Shown here: one piece after another, positions 25,201 to 38,404 of the stretch
Position numbering within the stretch: position 1 is the stretch's first letter
Layout of the letters: every line of letters begins with the position of its first letter
NCBI RefSeq assembly: GCF_030867145.1
Contig: NC_134415.1
Span: forward strand, 6,984,417 to 7,048,416
Direction of reading: 5' to 3'
Origin: Opisthocomus hoazin
Lineage: Eukaryota; Chordata; Aves; Opisthocomiformes; Opisthocomidae
DNA length: 64,000 nucleotides
Position numbers and translations under genes: made by a program
Notes under the pieces: model-generated
Seen by the model: the letters and a program-made list of their open reading frames with translations, nothing else
What the model was told of the DNA's origin: nothing
Database searches by the model: none

Positions 25201-26679
25201 ACTTAAGACAATGTCAGGGAAGCTCTGATATACCATGGGATGCAGTTTTAATTTTCTTATTCGTAACTCTAAGAAGACTCAGCAATAGAAGTATTGTATG
25301 TAAGAAAATCTGGTTGCTGAATCATAGCCATAATTCATAGCCATTGCTGTACTCTTCTGAAACACAGAAATCAACAGCCTTTTGATTGTTGCAGGTCTCT
25401 CATCTCCTGCTGTTCCTGTAATGCTACTTTACAGCCCTCCAAGCATTGTGCAGTCTTATTTGTAAAGTGGAATAGATGCATAGGGTTTCTTCAAAACAAG
25501 CATCTAAACAGTTGTTCAGGGTCCTTCAACAGAAAGAACCTGAAAGCAAGGTACTTCAGTACATTTCCTATATACCCACTCTTAATAACAAAATCTTGGA
25601 ACAGTTTCACCATTATCAAAACCTTTTATCAAAAGGAAATTTCGTTTATTTTCAGTGAGAGCAGCAGATTTGCTAACCCACTGCTTCCACGGTATTTGTC
25701 ACTGTTACACCACCCACTTTTTAACTGCTTCCCTTTTCCAAATGTTTAACTATTGATTAAATTCTGGCAAATTACACACATGCTGTGTGAATTTAGTTTG
25801 GGTTGATACAGTCAAGGGCTGCATCGAGGAAAGCACTAACAGCAATAGGGTCCTAACTGAAATTTGCTTTCCGTTTTTCTGAAACCTTATAGCAGTACAG
25901 GAGTCAGCGAGAGCAACTTCCCTTATCTGCTACTGGTCTCACATTTCTATGTCCAGAACAAGTAGTCCTGGGCAACCTTAGAGAAGTTTGGTGTCAGGTT
26001 GGGCGCTAGGTTCCAGATGTTCCTCTGAAACTTTATTTGCTTCTTTTGAAGTCTTAAAATTGAACTGAAATTTTGTTTCCCCAGCCTCTATGAGATTTCT
26101 AACAAACCAAAGGGAAGACAAAAGTCAATTTTCTAGAAAGTGCCCCTGTTGTCTTGAACACACACCAAACCTAGGCACAGGAAAGCTATTCAAGGAATGT
26201 TTACAGAAACCATTTGAGAAATATTTCTAAGCACTTTCCCATTCCACTTAACATCCCAGATAATTTGAGAACAGCTTCCTTCAGTCTATTTATTACTTTT
26301 ACTTCTGATCTCAATAGGAAGAGCTGTGAAGATACGCATTTTGTTTTGCTTTGAGTTTAGCAATAGTGTAAATCCCAGCAGTCCTGCTTTTACTGGAGCC
26401 ATCTCACACAGGCCTGCCAGCAGTCCCGCAACTGGGGTGAATACCAAAGTTATGGATCAGATGTACAGCATAAAGCAGAGTAAAGCTGTACTGATGCAAT
26501 ACTAACAACAGGAGTTTGCTCCCTACACTCCAGGTCAAAGAAAGTGCGTCTTTCTGCGACAGCCCCCCAGGACTTGCATTTTGACCCGCAGGACATTAAA
26601 ATGAAGACAGATGAGAACAGGAAGGAGGGAGCAAGTTTTAGGGACAAGTCCCTCTTGGAGGGACCCTGGTTTCATTTCA
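19206..26679. other. AT-rich intergenic region, no gene recognised
   Basis: These seven and a half kilobases have no CR1, LTR or open frame above about 100 codons. Small open frames (for example 21309-21578 and 24506-24799, both +) match nothing I know. One short tandem duplication is listed separately at 19908-19989. Confidence 0.55.
19908..19989. repeat. Two-copy 41-bp imperfect tandem duplication
   Basis: CCATGTCCCCTTTTCTGTT at 19908 is followed 41 bp later by CCACATCCCCTTTTCTGTT at 19949. Both copies continue into GGTTGAACT followed by a CCA-type end. The copies differ at several positions, so the duplication is not very recent. Confidence 0.8.
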
Positions 26680-28492
26680 CAGAATCACAGAATCACAGAA
26701 TCACAGAATAGTAGGGGTTGGAAGGGACCTCTGTGGGTCATCTAGTCCAACCCCACTGCCGAAGCAGGGTCACCTACAGCAGGCTGCACAGGACCTTGTC
26801 CAGGTGGGTCTTGAATATCTCCAGAGAAGGAGACTCCACAACCTCCCTGGGCAGCTTGGTCCAGTGCTCCGTCACCCTCAGAGGGAAGAAGTTCTTCCTC
26901 ATGTTCAGACGGAACTTCCTGTGCCTCAGTTTGTGCCCATTGCCCCTTGTCCTGTCACTGGGCACCACTGAAAAGAGCTTGGCCCCATCCTCCTGACACC
27001 CACCCTTCAGATATTTGTAGGCATTTATAAGGTCCCCTCTCAGCCTTCTCTTCTTCAGGCTGAACAAGCCCAGTTCCCTCAACCTCTCCTCGTAGGGGAG
27101 ATGCTCCAGTCCCCTCACCATCCTCGTAGCCCTCCGCTGGACTCTCTCCAGTAGCTCTTCATCTTTCTTGAACTGAGGAGCCCAGAACTGGACACAGTAC
27201 TCCAGATGAGGCCTCATCAGGGCAGTGTAGAGGGAAGGAGAACCTCCCTCGTCCTGCTGGCCACACTCTTCTTGATGCACCCCAGGATTCCATTGGCTTT
27301 CTTGGCAGCCAGGGCACACTGCTGGCTCGTAGTTAACCTGTCGTCCACCAGGACACCCAGGTCCCTCTCCGCAGAGCTGCTCTCCAGCAGGTCCACCCCA
27401 AGCCTGTACTGGTGCATGAGGTTGTTCCTCCCCAGGTACATGACCCTGCATTTGCCCTTGTTGAACCTCATCAGGTTCCTCTCTGCCCAGCTTTCCAGCC
27501 TATCCAGGTCACGCTGAATGGCAGCACAGCCTTCTGGTGTATCTACCACACCTCCCAGTTTGGTGTCGTCAGCAAACTTGCTGAGGGTACATTCTAACTC
27601 TTCATCCAGGTCGTTGATGAAGAAGTTAAACAAGACTGGGCCCACTACTGACCCCTGAGGGACACCACTTGTCACCAGCCTCCAACTAGACTCAGCGCCG
27701 CTGATGACAACCCTCTGAGTTCTGCCATTCAGCCAGTTCTCTATCCACTTCACCGACCACTCATCCAGCCCACACTTCCTCAGCTTCCCTAGGAGGATAT
27801 CATGGGAGACTGTGTCGAAAGCCTTGCTGAAGTCAAGGTAGACAACATCCACGGCTCTCCCTTCGTCTACCCAGCCAGTCATGTCATCGTAGAAAGCTAT
27901 CAGATTGGTCAGGCATGATTTCCCTTTGGTGAATCCATGCTGACTACTCCTGATAACCTTCTTTTCTTCCACTTGCTTGATGATGGCCTCCAGGATAAGC
28001 TGCTCCATCACCTTTCCCGGGATGGAGGTGAGGCTGACCGGCCTGTAGTTCCCTGGGTCCTCCTTCTTGCCCTTTTTGAAGATTGGAGTGACACTGGCCT
28101 TTCTCCAGTCCTCGGGCACCTCTCCTGTCCTCCAGGACCTCTCAAAGATGATGGAGAGTGGCTCAGCAATGACATCCGCCAGCTCCCTCAGCACTCGTGG
28201 GTGCATTCCATCGGGGCCCATGGATTTGTGGACATCCAGATCACTTAAGCGATCCCTCACACAGTCCTCCTCGACCAAGGGAAAGTCGTCCTCTTTGTAG
28301 GCTTCTTCTCTTACCTCCGGGGCCTGGGATTCCTGAGGGCCAGTCTTAGCACTGAAGACTGAAGCAAAGAAGGCATTCAGTAGCTCTGCCTTCTCTGTAT
28401 CCTCCGTCACCAGGACACCCGCCTCATTCAGCAGCGGCCCCACGTTGTCCCTAGCCTTCCTTTTGCTGCTGATGATGATTTGCTTGTCCCCT
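26680..28492 (-). mobile_element. CR1 LINE, longest copy, with reverse-transcriptase domain
   Basis: This 1.8-kb minus-strand CR1 keeps the 3' half of ORF2. Its tail is three CAGAATCA units at 26681-26709. Counted from 28443, the RT frame shows YLDFSKAFD (residues 202-210, motif A aspartate), SGVPQGS (259-265, motif B) and FADD (290-293, motif C, the YADD-type catalytic box). The frame is broken near 27220-27250, where the C-terminal part ([14 protein letters not shown] onward) continues in another frame, so a small indel is present. A TAG at 26774-26776 replaces the tryptophan codon found at this place in other copies. The endonuclease half is missing. It is a dead, moderately young copy and the only RT-bearing one that is easily read. 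Confidence 0.95.
27217..28490 (-). pseudogene. CR1 ORF2 remnant: reverse transcriptase, frameshifted
   Basis: This is the reading frame of the CR1 copy that covers fingers, palm and start of thumb of the reverse transcriptase. The frame stays open upstream of 28443 as far as about 28490, where a TAG ends it at the element's 5' truncation point. There is no true start codon: the frame enters from missing upstream sequence. Catalytic aspartates in LDFSKAFD and FADD are present, but the loss of the endonuclease and the frameshift before the C-terminal block make it non-functional. It belongs to the retrotransposon and is not a host gene. Confidence 0.92.
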
Positions 28493-31400
28493 GGCTAACT
28501 TAAGCATCTCAAATGGTCTCTCAATTACCTTCCTGACTGCAAAAGGAAGAGATTGTCTTTTAAGATACTCTGGATGAAAATTGCTTCTATATCACAAATA
28601 GTGTCTTGGTTTGGACTCTGAAAATGAGTAATAGCCCATCCCTGCAGAAAACACCACAACTTGCTGATCTTTCCTCTCTTTTCAGTTTGGGAGTTGTTCT
28701 CGACAAAGAGTTAAAAATAAGCAGTACACATTGGAACACACGCACCACCAAACACCCTTTGCCACCCCAGTTAAAGACAACAGAATAAAGCAAAACCGAT
28801 GGGAGAAGCAGAGAGAAAAGCCCTGCCCCTTGAAGTTTAGAAATTGCTATAAAGCCACCAGTGGTTACAGGGATTACTTGTTCTCCCCTTTTCATCATCT
28901 TCCTGACAGCTGTTGAGGAGCATCAAGAAGACTTTTAGGCACATCTGGAGCATAAGTGCAAAAATGTCTCTTGATGCAAATGAGTTGCTCAAATGCATCA
29001 GCTAGGAAACCTTCCATCCCCAGTCCTGTGTGTGGTCAGGAAATCCCTTGGGCACCATATCATCTGCTATTACACTCTGTTTTCCAAAAGCTGTCTTTGT
29101 GATTAATCTCAGTTCCTATGTCTAAAGTAGGCAGCGGGTTCTGTCATTCAGTATCACGCTTGTTACTCCTGAAGAGACCTAAATAGTTACGTCCGTTTCT
29201 GCATGAAAGCTCCCTCTCACAATTTACTCAGAGCAGGCCAGATTCATCCTCTTACACGAATCCTCTGCAGCAACTCTACCTCCTACTGCTTCGCTATCCC
29301 ACACACAGTCACAGAACCAGCTACGAGGAAAAGGCCAAGCTACAGCGGGGACCAGCCTATGCCTGCAGCTTGAATGGCTTCCGTGTTCACCCTCCGTTTC
29401 TGCCGTGACTGAGCCTGCCTTGCTGCAAGGGGTGAGCTCATGACACGCGCTTTTCCTAAGCACAGCACGGCGAGGGTATTTCCCGGCCCAAAAGGTCCAA
29501 GGCAAGCTTTTGAGAAATGAAGTGTGTTTATGCATATCCTCACAGTACGTATCCTTTCTTGCCTTTCATAAAGCTGCGATGATCGCAGATTTCTCCAGTT
29601 GTTTGTTGTTGACACCTTCTACTCTTAACTACCCAGTTTGGGTATCCTATCCCACATCGTGGAAGGCATTTGTGTCAGGGAAAGTGTTACATTGCACATA
29701 CTGATGTGCTGAGACAGTGTGACTTGAATTACCTTTCTGATTGGATCACAGCTTTTACAATCTCAGAAATTCTGATTTTTTTTAATAGGAACCCACTAGT
29801 TTATTTTGGTTAAAAATTATTGATGATTTAGAAAACAAAACAACAAAAAAACCCCAACTTTAAGAATTGCCCATGGAAGTTTATTACTTTACACTAGTAA
29901 ATACTGAAGCAATTCTTTTTACATTATTGAAACATTAAGATATGCATCTTAAAAACCTGCATAAGTACACGTAGCATTTGTCCCAGTAAGAGCGCAGACA
30001 GTGTCTGCTGCTCGCCAGCACAGAGTATGTGGACATAACAATTAGGAACCATCTGGTGACCTGGCACTTGCTGGTACAGGAATGAAATTTCAATTAAGTT
30101 TTATTACCAGAAAGTGTAAGTGTCCCACTTGAAACCCCAGAGCCAGTAAACTGTCCAAATGAAGGGAAGGATGTCACCCATTTAATGGGTTGGATCACGC
30201 TGCTCGATTACGTACTTGGTAAGTAACGTCCTCCCTTCTCGTGTTCTTGGGCACAAATTGCTTATGCAGTTGGATTTTCAAGAAGAACTGGCCATATGGC
30301 AAGTAAATTGGGAATTGCACTGCAATTTACTGAGAAAAGGGAATACAATAGATGAGTCAATCATTTCCCAGGTTTGACAAACCAGGATTGCCTCTTGTGC
30401 AAGATAAAAGGAAAAGCCCAACTGAAAAGCTGTATTCTAACCATAAGGCCATGCCAGCTCGCACTGCAACTGTGTTTGTGTTTACCTGGAGCTGTGAAAC
30501 AAAACTCACAAGTGCAAGAAAACTTCTTCTTTCCTACCCCAACGCTCACCTTACTATCAGACAGTGATTCAGGTGATGATCTTCTGCGTCCCAGAAGAAA
30601 ACCAGCCCATCAGCAAGTTTCAAAAGAGAGAGATTATTAAGGGGGTAGCAAGGGCAGACTCACAGCCTTTTAGCTGTGAAAAAGCACTACATTTCCTGTC
30701 CTCTCTCAGACATTGGTAACTATTACTGCTATGATTGTTTTCTTTAGTATATAACACTAAGGGTCTGTCAAAAAAATATCAGTCACCTCATCCATAAATA
30801 CTTCATCTTTTCTACATTACAGTTGAATTATAGTTCTAGTTCCATTAAAGAAATTGACTCTGCAGCTACTGACCCATGAAAGTTATTACAGATCTCAATT
30901 TTGTAATCAAGAAGCCAATTTGTGATAAAATCACAGCACCTGGAGAAGGTCTCTTCTGCTTCCACCAACCTCCAGTTGTCTAATCCAGAATCAGAATTTA
31001 CAAATAAGAAAATTAAATCCAGATTGTGACCCACTGCACTTTGAGTTCATTCAAGAACAATTCCACAGACCCCACACTGCTGAAGAGAGTTACAGTCTCA
31101 GTCCCTGGAGAATTTCTCCAGTGCGTGTTCACAAACATGCAGATACACTTGACTTTGCAACATTAACCATTAACCTTAATGTATCCATCAGCTTAGGAAG
31201 GAAAGTAGAGGATTTCTATACATTCATTTTGAAGTTTCAGCCATTTTCCTCTTTTAGCAAAGGTGACGGCACAGACAGAAATCACTGCCATCCTCCACAT
31301 GACCAGAACAACACAGCGTTTAGATTAAGCTTCATTGGACAAGTTTAATATCAGTTATTGTTTATATTTATGCTTTTTGGGCACTTTGTATTAAGTAATG

Positions 31401-32129
31401 TATTTTTCATTCATAAAATTATTTCTCATAGGCCCTATTTTTAGTAAGGCAGTAAGCTTTGTACAAACAAAAACTATTCTCAATGTTGAAAAACCCTAAC
31501 ATAAATTGACTCTACTCTGAAACTGAAGCAAACATCAGTAGCATGATCCTGTTCTCAGAGTAAACTCTGCTTGAAAACTAAGTGGCTAAAGCGCTCCCAT
31601 GGGCAGCAATTAGTATTTTAGCCAGTGGAATCATTTGGGGAGACTCTTGTAAATTTAATGAATTCCCCAGCAGTCAGTCCATCATAGTCACTAATATGCT
31701 GGCAATACCGCTACTGATAATGTTGCTAATACACTATAAGCCCTCATTTATTGCCCGAAATTTTAATTCAATGAATTCTGCATGGGAACTCTTTTCAGAT
31801 GGTGATACTTTGTGCTACTGCAATCATAGATGGGTCATTTGGGAACGTAACAAGACTGAACTCGGTACACTTGGCAGGATGTCACTGGGAAGGCAAGATA
31901 TTTCTCACCCAAGTTTCTGTTCTTTATCTCTTACCTCCCTAATACTTGTGCCTCTAAACTAGAACATAATTAGATCTACCCCTTCTGGGCTTCGTTTTAT
32001 GGATTGGAGAAAAGCACAGGGGAGAGGTCTGAGTGAAAACTCAGGCTCCCTATGTACGCAGCTGGCTTTTGGACATGAATATGGAAGTGCTGAATTCAGC
32101 AGTGACACACAGAACTACAGACGACAGTG
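28493..32129. other. Intergenic, nothing recognised
   Basis: I see no gene or named repeat. Open frames are about 125 codons at most and look random. An A-rich patch with AAACAAAACAACAAAAAAAC lies near 29833-29855. Confidence 0.55.
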
Positions 32130-33090
32130 CTTGAAGGACTCAAGACTTCATCTAACTCATCCCCTTGCCCTTAGGCAAAAATCAGCTTGTAACTACATCA
32201 GTCCTGACAGATTTTTGTCTAGCTCATTTCTCAAAAATCCCAGTAAGAGAGATCATGCATCTTCCCCAGGCAACATGTTCCAATGCTTAATTATCCTGAA
32301 TGTTGAAAGCTTTTCCCAGTGTCAAACCTCAGTGTCCCCTGATACAATTTAAGTCCATTATTTCCCACCTTATATGCTACAGACAAAGAGAACAAATTAC
32401 TCCCTTCCTCTTTAAGGGAGCTTTCCGTGTACTTCAGACTTGCCTTTCCTCTTGGTTTTTCTCTGGACTAAGCAACCACAGCTCTCTCAGCCTTCCCTCA
32501 CAGGCCACTGGTCATTTTTATTGCCTTCCAATCACAGCCATACACATCTTCCTCGCAATGCAGTGCGCTGAGCTGTACGCAGTCACTCCAATGGAAGTTT
32601 CCCTACTAGGACCTAGTAGATAGGAAGAACTACCCCACACACCTTTCAGGCTCTCCCTGTTTACTATTATCTGCAAGTGTAATGCACATCCTTCCTCTTT
32701 TATCAATTATTAGCTGTTAATGAAAATATTGAGTATGCCCAGAGTAATAACAGACCCTTACAATGCCTCACTACTACTTCTTTCCACTTGGATAGTGTCC
32801 CATGGAGAACTACGCACTGAGAACACAAAACCAACCACATGAGAAATTTCACATCCAGAGCATGTTCCCCAGCTTATCTGCAGGAATGTCGGAGCATCCT
32901 GCTGTCAGGGCTCTGACAGCTATCGATTCTCCCCTATCCAAACAGCCTGCTGCATGCTCACAGCAAAAAATAGATTAGTCTGATATAATTTGTTCTTGAC
33001 AAATCTATGCTGACTATTACTCACTTCCTTGTTAACTTCCAAGCACTTGCAGGATGTTTATGTGATTATTTGTTACAGCATTTTTCCTCT
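32130..33090 (-). mobile_element. Old, highly diverged CR1 LINE fragment
   Basis: On the minus strand this stretch follows the same landmark order as the younger copy at 26680-28492 but with heavy divergence. On the plus strand these include a CTGACAGATTTTTGTCTAGC tail-proximal box, TCCCCAGGCAACATGTTCCA, and CTCAGCCTTCCCTCACAGG. Further in comes CAGACCCTTACAATGCCTCA, which matches the ACCCCTGAGGGACACC position. TCTATGCTGACTATTACTC near 33005 matches TCCATGCTGACTACTCCTG in the young copy. All frames are broken. The tail repeat itself has decayed. It predates the other copies by a wide margin. Confidence 0.85.
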
Positions 33091-36000
33091 TGAATTTCAA
33101 AAGAAAAACAGTCATGCAACGTGCAGGTAATCAGTAGTAAGGACAGTCTGTGTAGAAGAAGAAATGGTGAGTGAGGTAATACAACATACCTCAGTAGCTT
33201 ATGTCTATGAGCAATCAAAACTCTAATAGATCAAAGTGCAGTTGAACAGAAAAAAAACCAACAACAAAAGGCTTTGAAGTTGGACTAAAGAAATCCTTTA
33301 TGTTCCTTACTCATCTTTACTCACTGTTAAGGTAGACCCACCAGAACACACAGAAACTTGATAGTGATAGCATTAAACCATAGCAGTATGATCAGACTCA
33401 TTCAAATACCCCAACAGCTTTGCCTTAACAGGATGACTTAACTGTTACAAAACTATACTAACAAGACAAGCAGTTCGAGATGCTCTAAAGGAAGAGAAGC
33501 AAGTATTTACATGAGTCAGAATAGAAGTTGCATTTCCACTAAGTAGAAATTGCATTTCTGTGTAGGCTGGAAATGACTTACAGTACAGATTTCTCACCAT
33601 CAGTGCTTAGGAAGAAGTTTCCTTCCAGATGTAATCAGGAAGAGGATTATCATCATCTGCGAAGCATCAGGCACTGGCTCTTGCTGGTGATGGGAGAACC
33701 CAAATCAGAAGGAAATTCAAATGCTTATGGGGACGTAGTACTTGGGCTACATCAAATAAACTAAGCAGGGCCAGAGCACAGACCTCTGCCCTGGTGAATG
33801 ACCAACCATGCTGTTTAACTGCCTGCACCTCAGCAGCTGGGCTTCAGTCGCACCCAGCAGCCCTGTGCTGCATGTGCCAGCTTGGTTCAGGGGCCAGTTC
33901 CCAGGAAACAGACTGGCTAAGAAGGTCCCTGTCCAGACTTTGCCACTTGACAATGAGCTGGAAGATAGATCTTGGCCTGCTGTATCTACTGTTATACAGG
34001 TAGCCTTGGAGACAAGCCTGGAAACAGAGAAGGTTTCCCAGCGTGGTGTGAAGGACCATACTGAGAATCTGTGACAAGCTCAGAGCGTGTCTCTACCCAG
34101 TTCCTCAGTGCCATCTCGATGATGTATTTTTGGCTTCACCTGGCAAGCAGTTTGCTCTCTGGCTCACCACGTGAAGAGGCCAGGCTAGGCATCCAGTGGG
34201 TCATATGGCGAGGGCAGGGAAAAGGACCCACATCCCTACAAGCCTTGCCCCTGGGTCCTACTGCATGCCTGGGTAGGGGAGCACACCTCCCTTCTTCCCC
34301 ATCAGCATATCCCTCTTCAGCTTGTGGCAGATGCCAGTCTGCAACCCAGGAGAGACAGGTATTAGCCCCTTTTCCCTAACGAAGGGCGTAATGTCAAAGG
34401 GGTCTTTTCCCCCAAAATGACAGAGCTCCTCCAAATCCCAGCTTTCATGGTAGAGAGTCTTGAATGTAGCTGGAAGGGCAGAGATATTGCAGGTCTTCAC
34501 GTAAACTTCAAAAATAAAGCAGAAGATAAAGCCAAAATATGCTTTCATGCCTCCACGTCCCATTGTCTCCAATCTTTACCTCCTTCCTTGGACCTGAGAC
34601 CTCCAAAACTTCTCTTCACTCAACCCAGTAAAACCAATTTACTTAATCGTTGCTTTAAACCTCCCTCCACTATTTCCTTCCACTCATGTATCCCTTGATT
34701 ACATTTCACCTTCCTAGCAAGATTTAAGCATTCTCTTCTCAAATTTGTACAAGCTCTTTCTGCATTTTCACAGCTGGACTCAGATTATATTTCCCTAAAA
34801 TAAAAAGCTGCAGCATCCTTTCCTCCCTAATTTTCATTACTGTTTGGATTCAAGCCTGCATCGAGTCATACACTTCATGCAAAACACAGAAGCTTTGCAA
34901 AACTTTTGCATTTTCCATTCACTCATTTTGATCATTCAGTCAGCACTTTCATACGTAGAAAATCTTTTTTTAAAGAAAACATCTTTTCAGTTTATTGTTA
35001 TCTGACAAACTATTGTGGATTGAGCACCAGAATGAATAAAGCTGAGCGACAGACAACTTGATCAAAGGCAAATGTTAAGCTTGATGTCTCAGCAAATACT
35101 GGTGGAATCTATAAAATCTAAAAGAAGATTCTCTGGAGAGCAAGAAGAGATTATTTCAAGATTATTTTTTTTTAAATAATCCCAAATTTAAACAGTAATA
35201 TTGTTAAGCATATGGCATATCGCACATGGACCAACATTTGCATGAGATAGATCAGTAAAGGAAGAGAGAAACATAACTGGAGAATAGTTTTAAAAGTTAT
35301 GAACATTAAGACCAGCAGCAGAATTTGCAAAGCCAGAACAGAGCTGCAGCATGCCTGCCTTCATTGCTTATGCATGGCTCCTGCTTTAGTGTGCTTAATA
35401 AATCGTTCCGAACCTTGCATTCATACTGGATTTTTAAAAGGTCTATCAAACAGACAGTTCTTTAACTTCTGTATTTAGAATTCATTTTGCTTTAACCAGC
35501 CAAAATGTATCCTTTAAATGCACACTTAAACAAGTAACTATCAGAGTAGGAATGGCTATTTTTTTAGTTTAAATTTGCCCCACAACCGTGTAAGTCCATT
35601 CCTGTTTCACAAGGGCTAAAGACAGTACCACCCATAAATGTACTTTGCATTTTCTGACTCAGTTTGATTTCACTGTTCCTGGATAATCATTAGATGTGAT
35701 GCAAGAGCTTAATAGGTTTTTTCTTAACACTTTCTGATAAAAGCTATTCCACAGCTACTGGGGTAGCACAAAATATGTTTGTATGTTGCACTCTTTTTCA
35801 CATGGTCCGTGATAAGAAATTAACTTTTTACCCTAAACTTGGTTTCTGTTCTCGAAAGGATAAAGTACAAAGAGCCAAATCTGAACTGGATTTGCGTGGG
35901 TGGTTTGGGATTTCAGTAACAACTGCTTTAAGCATGGATATGGGGTTTTTAATACAGTTCCTGTTACATTATTCAGGCTTGAACCTATTGTCAAAAAAGT

Positions 36001-38018
36001 GAATTTGTAACTTGTAAACAAAAGAGAAAAAATTAATTTACTAAGTCAGATTTCCCAAGAGCTTGGACTGGAGGCTTCTTGGCAACAGCAAGAGCTTTGC
36101 TTTCTGTGTTACTCTCCCTTAGGCAAAAGAGATGAGTCATGTGCTTTTACAGTGTGGAGATACAGTCATTTGATGTCAAATTTTAGCTGGAACCTGTCAG
36201 ATTTAACAACGGAGGCAACTTTGAATTCCAGGAGTAAATCCTTACTTAGTGCAGGCAAGGAGGGAGGGAGGTGCAGATCTCAGCATTACAGATTGACAAC
36301 AACATGGAGAAACTGTCATCTTACTAAATATATTTAGTAAGCGCATCTTTTGAGTCAGATATTCTTAAATTAATTTTCTTTGGATGCACCACATTTAAAG
36401 GTGTTAGCCTTCAGAGCATAAAAACTGAAGAGTTGTAAATTATGGAACAGATCTCCCTTCAACAGAGGGCAAACTGGAGAATTTATCACAGAGCCAGAGC
36501 ACAATAAAGCCCTGTCTTTCGAAGATAAGCTGAAAAGACCTTTCCATTGGGATCTAACCACGTAGTTAAATAATGATATGCCAAGTTTTAAAAGCTGTTT
36601 TATCCAGGACTTTACAGAGTGGCTGTACTGGGTGTAGCTAAAGGTCCAGTAAAAAGTAGAAGAAAAGGGCACATGTACAGCAGCCCCTCCTCACTCTACT
36701 CCCAGCCTGTGCTGGATGCATTGTCCCAGCGGTGCATCCTTCACAACATGCTGGTGATCCCTGCAGTGCTGAAGTAATAATTTCAGCCAGCTGCGTCCCA
36801 GATGCCCTTACTCCATCCTTTTATCATGTGGGAAAGCACACATGGGGCTCTCTCAGATCCTTCTGACTTCCATTGTTTTCCAAGGGCCTGTAGTGGAGAC
36901 ATAGCCCTTCTTCCAGAGGAGAGATGGAGAACACAAAGGATGATTCACAGCATACACCTTAGTTAAAATTTTAGAAAAGAAACCCGAGCAGGCTAACTAG
37001 GTTTGTAACACTGGAGATACTTTTAGGCTGACCCGATGGTCAAGATACCCTACATCAGCTAAGAAGGATCATAAATTTAAATTAGGTTCTTTTGAATGAT
37101 GGTTGTTGTTCTTTGCAATCTACACATACCATTAGTCTTTACTTCCAGTGCCACTGCAGTGAACTTTGGAGCCTGAGACTGCGATATAGATGAATGTGGA
37201 TGAACACGAAGACAGGCTGGGAGCCTGTCAGTAGCATCTCTTCTGTACGTCTTGGCTGATCAAGAATAGCACCCTGTCCTTCTCTGGGGTGCCAAAAGCA
37301 TTGGTCACAGTGTTAGTGTTATTCTTCTAAAAGATTGATTCTGTTCTTAGGTCCCTACACTGTCATTGGCAACGACGTACAAGGCAAAAAGGACAACTGC
37401 TTCTCCACAAGCTCCACTGCACATGCTCTCATGAAAGCCAGAGGACCTCATTTCTACAGATGAGCCAAGCAAATGAAGAGCTGGAGTTCCTGACAGCGCG
37501 CTGGAAGCGTTCGGGTTTCAGAATGGCTGCTGGTCACAGGAGGGCTCAGTGCTCTGGCATCTCTATCTCTAGGTTCCCACAACGCCCCAGCCTCCCGTGA
37601 AGTTGTGAAAAACTGCAGGACTAACTGACAGGGAAAACAGATCACTAGGCCTGTAAAATGTCCTCACTTCTCTCCGTCATTTAGCACCGGTTCTACAAAT
37701 AGGCAGAATGTATCGTTTTACCAGGCTCTTTTAGCCTCCTGAGAGTCCCCCAGGCAGAAAAAGGAGGACACTTATTTTTCCCTTAGATACCTCAGAAACA
37801 ATACGGGTTATTCATCAGTGTCAAGTTTCGAGCTTCTTCCTCTTCGCAATAGATTTTCAAATAATAAGTATTCATTTATTGACCTAGAAAATCCAACTTT
37901 TTGCAGTCTTTTTCACTAAGGGCTACAAAATTAAACACTGCGTTTTCATCTGAATATTCTCCACCCTCAAGTACCTATCCTTCTTTAAAAATGCTATGGG
38001 TAACATTAGTAATAACAC
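33091..38018. other. Intergenic, nothing recognised
   Basis: I find no gene, RNA or named repeat in these five kilobases. Open frames of up to about 105 codons overlap on both strands around 33750-34700 without family resemblance. Confidence 0.5.
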
Positions 38019-38143
38019 TGGCATGGCTTAACCTGGCAGCTGGCCACTAGGACCCCGCAGCCGCTCACTCGCTTCTCCCCCGGCAAGTGGGATGGGGAAG
38101 AGAACGGACAACAAGTAAAACTTGTGGGTTGAGATAGAGACAG

Positions 38144-38149
38144 TTTAAT
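38144..38149 (-). terminator. LTR polyadenylation hexamer ATTAAA
   Basis: The minus strand reads TATTAAACTGTC here, about 250 bp downstream of the LTR TATA box. This is the expected place for the signal at the R/U5 side of the LTR. Confidence 0.6.
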
Positions 38150-38283
38150 AAGACAACAAAGGAAATAAAAAAAAATAATAACAATAATAATAATGAATAT
38201 GCAAAACAAGCTATACACAGTACAGTTTTTCTCACTGCCCGACAACCAATTTTGCAGCCAGTCCCCAAGCAGCGACTGCGGAA

Positions 38284-38365
38284 CCCACGGATTTTCCAGA
38301 TCTCACGGATTTTGCCAAACTCACGGAAAAAAAGACCGAACTCACGGGAAAAAAAACCCTCACGG
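38284..38365 (-). repeat. Five-unit CCGTGAG tandem array inside the LTR
   Basis: On the plus strand CTCACGG (once CCCACGG) starts at 38284, 38302, 38320, 38341 and 38359, so the spacing is 18, 18, 21 and 18 bp. The spacers are A- or T-rich runs. On the LTR strand the units read CCGTGAG and lie 33 to about 116 bp downstream of the TATA box, in the presumed transcribed leader. Confidence 0.85.
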
Positions 38366-38397
38366 AAAAGGGTCCGTGCCTCCGGCCAACCGCCAGT

Positions 38398-38404
38398 TAT
38401 AAAT
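38398..38404 (-). promoter_or_regulatory. LTR TATA box
   Basis: TTATAAA on the plus strand reads as TTTATAA on the LTR strand. It lies mid-element, upstream of the polyadenylation hexamer, as expected for the U3/R junction. Confidence 0.65.
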
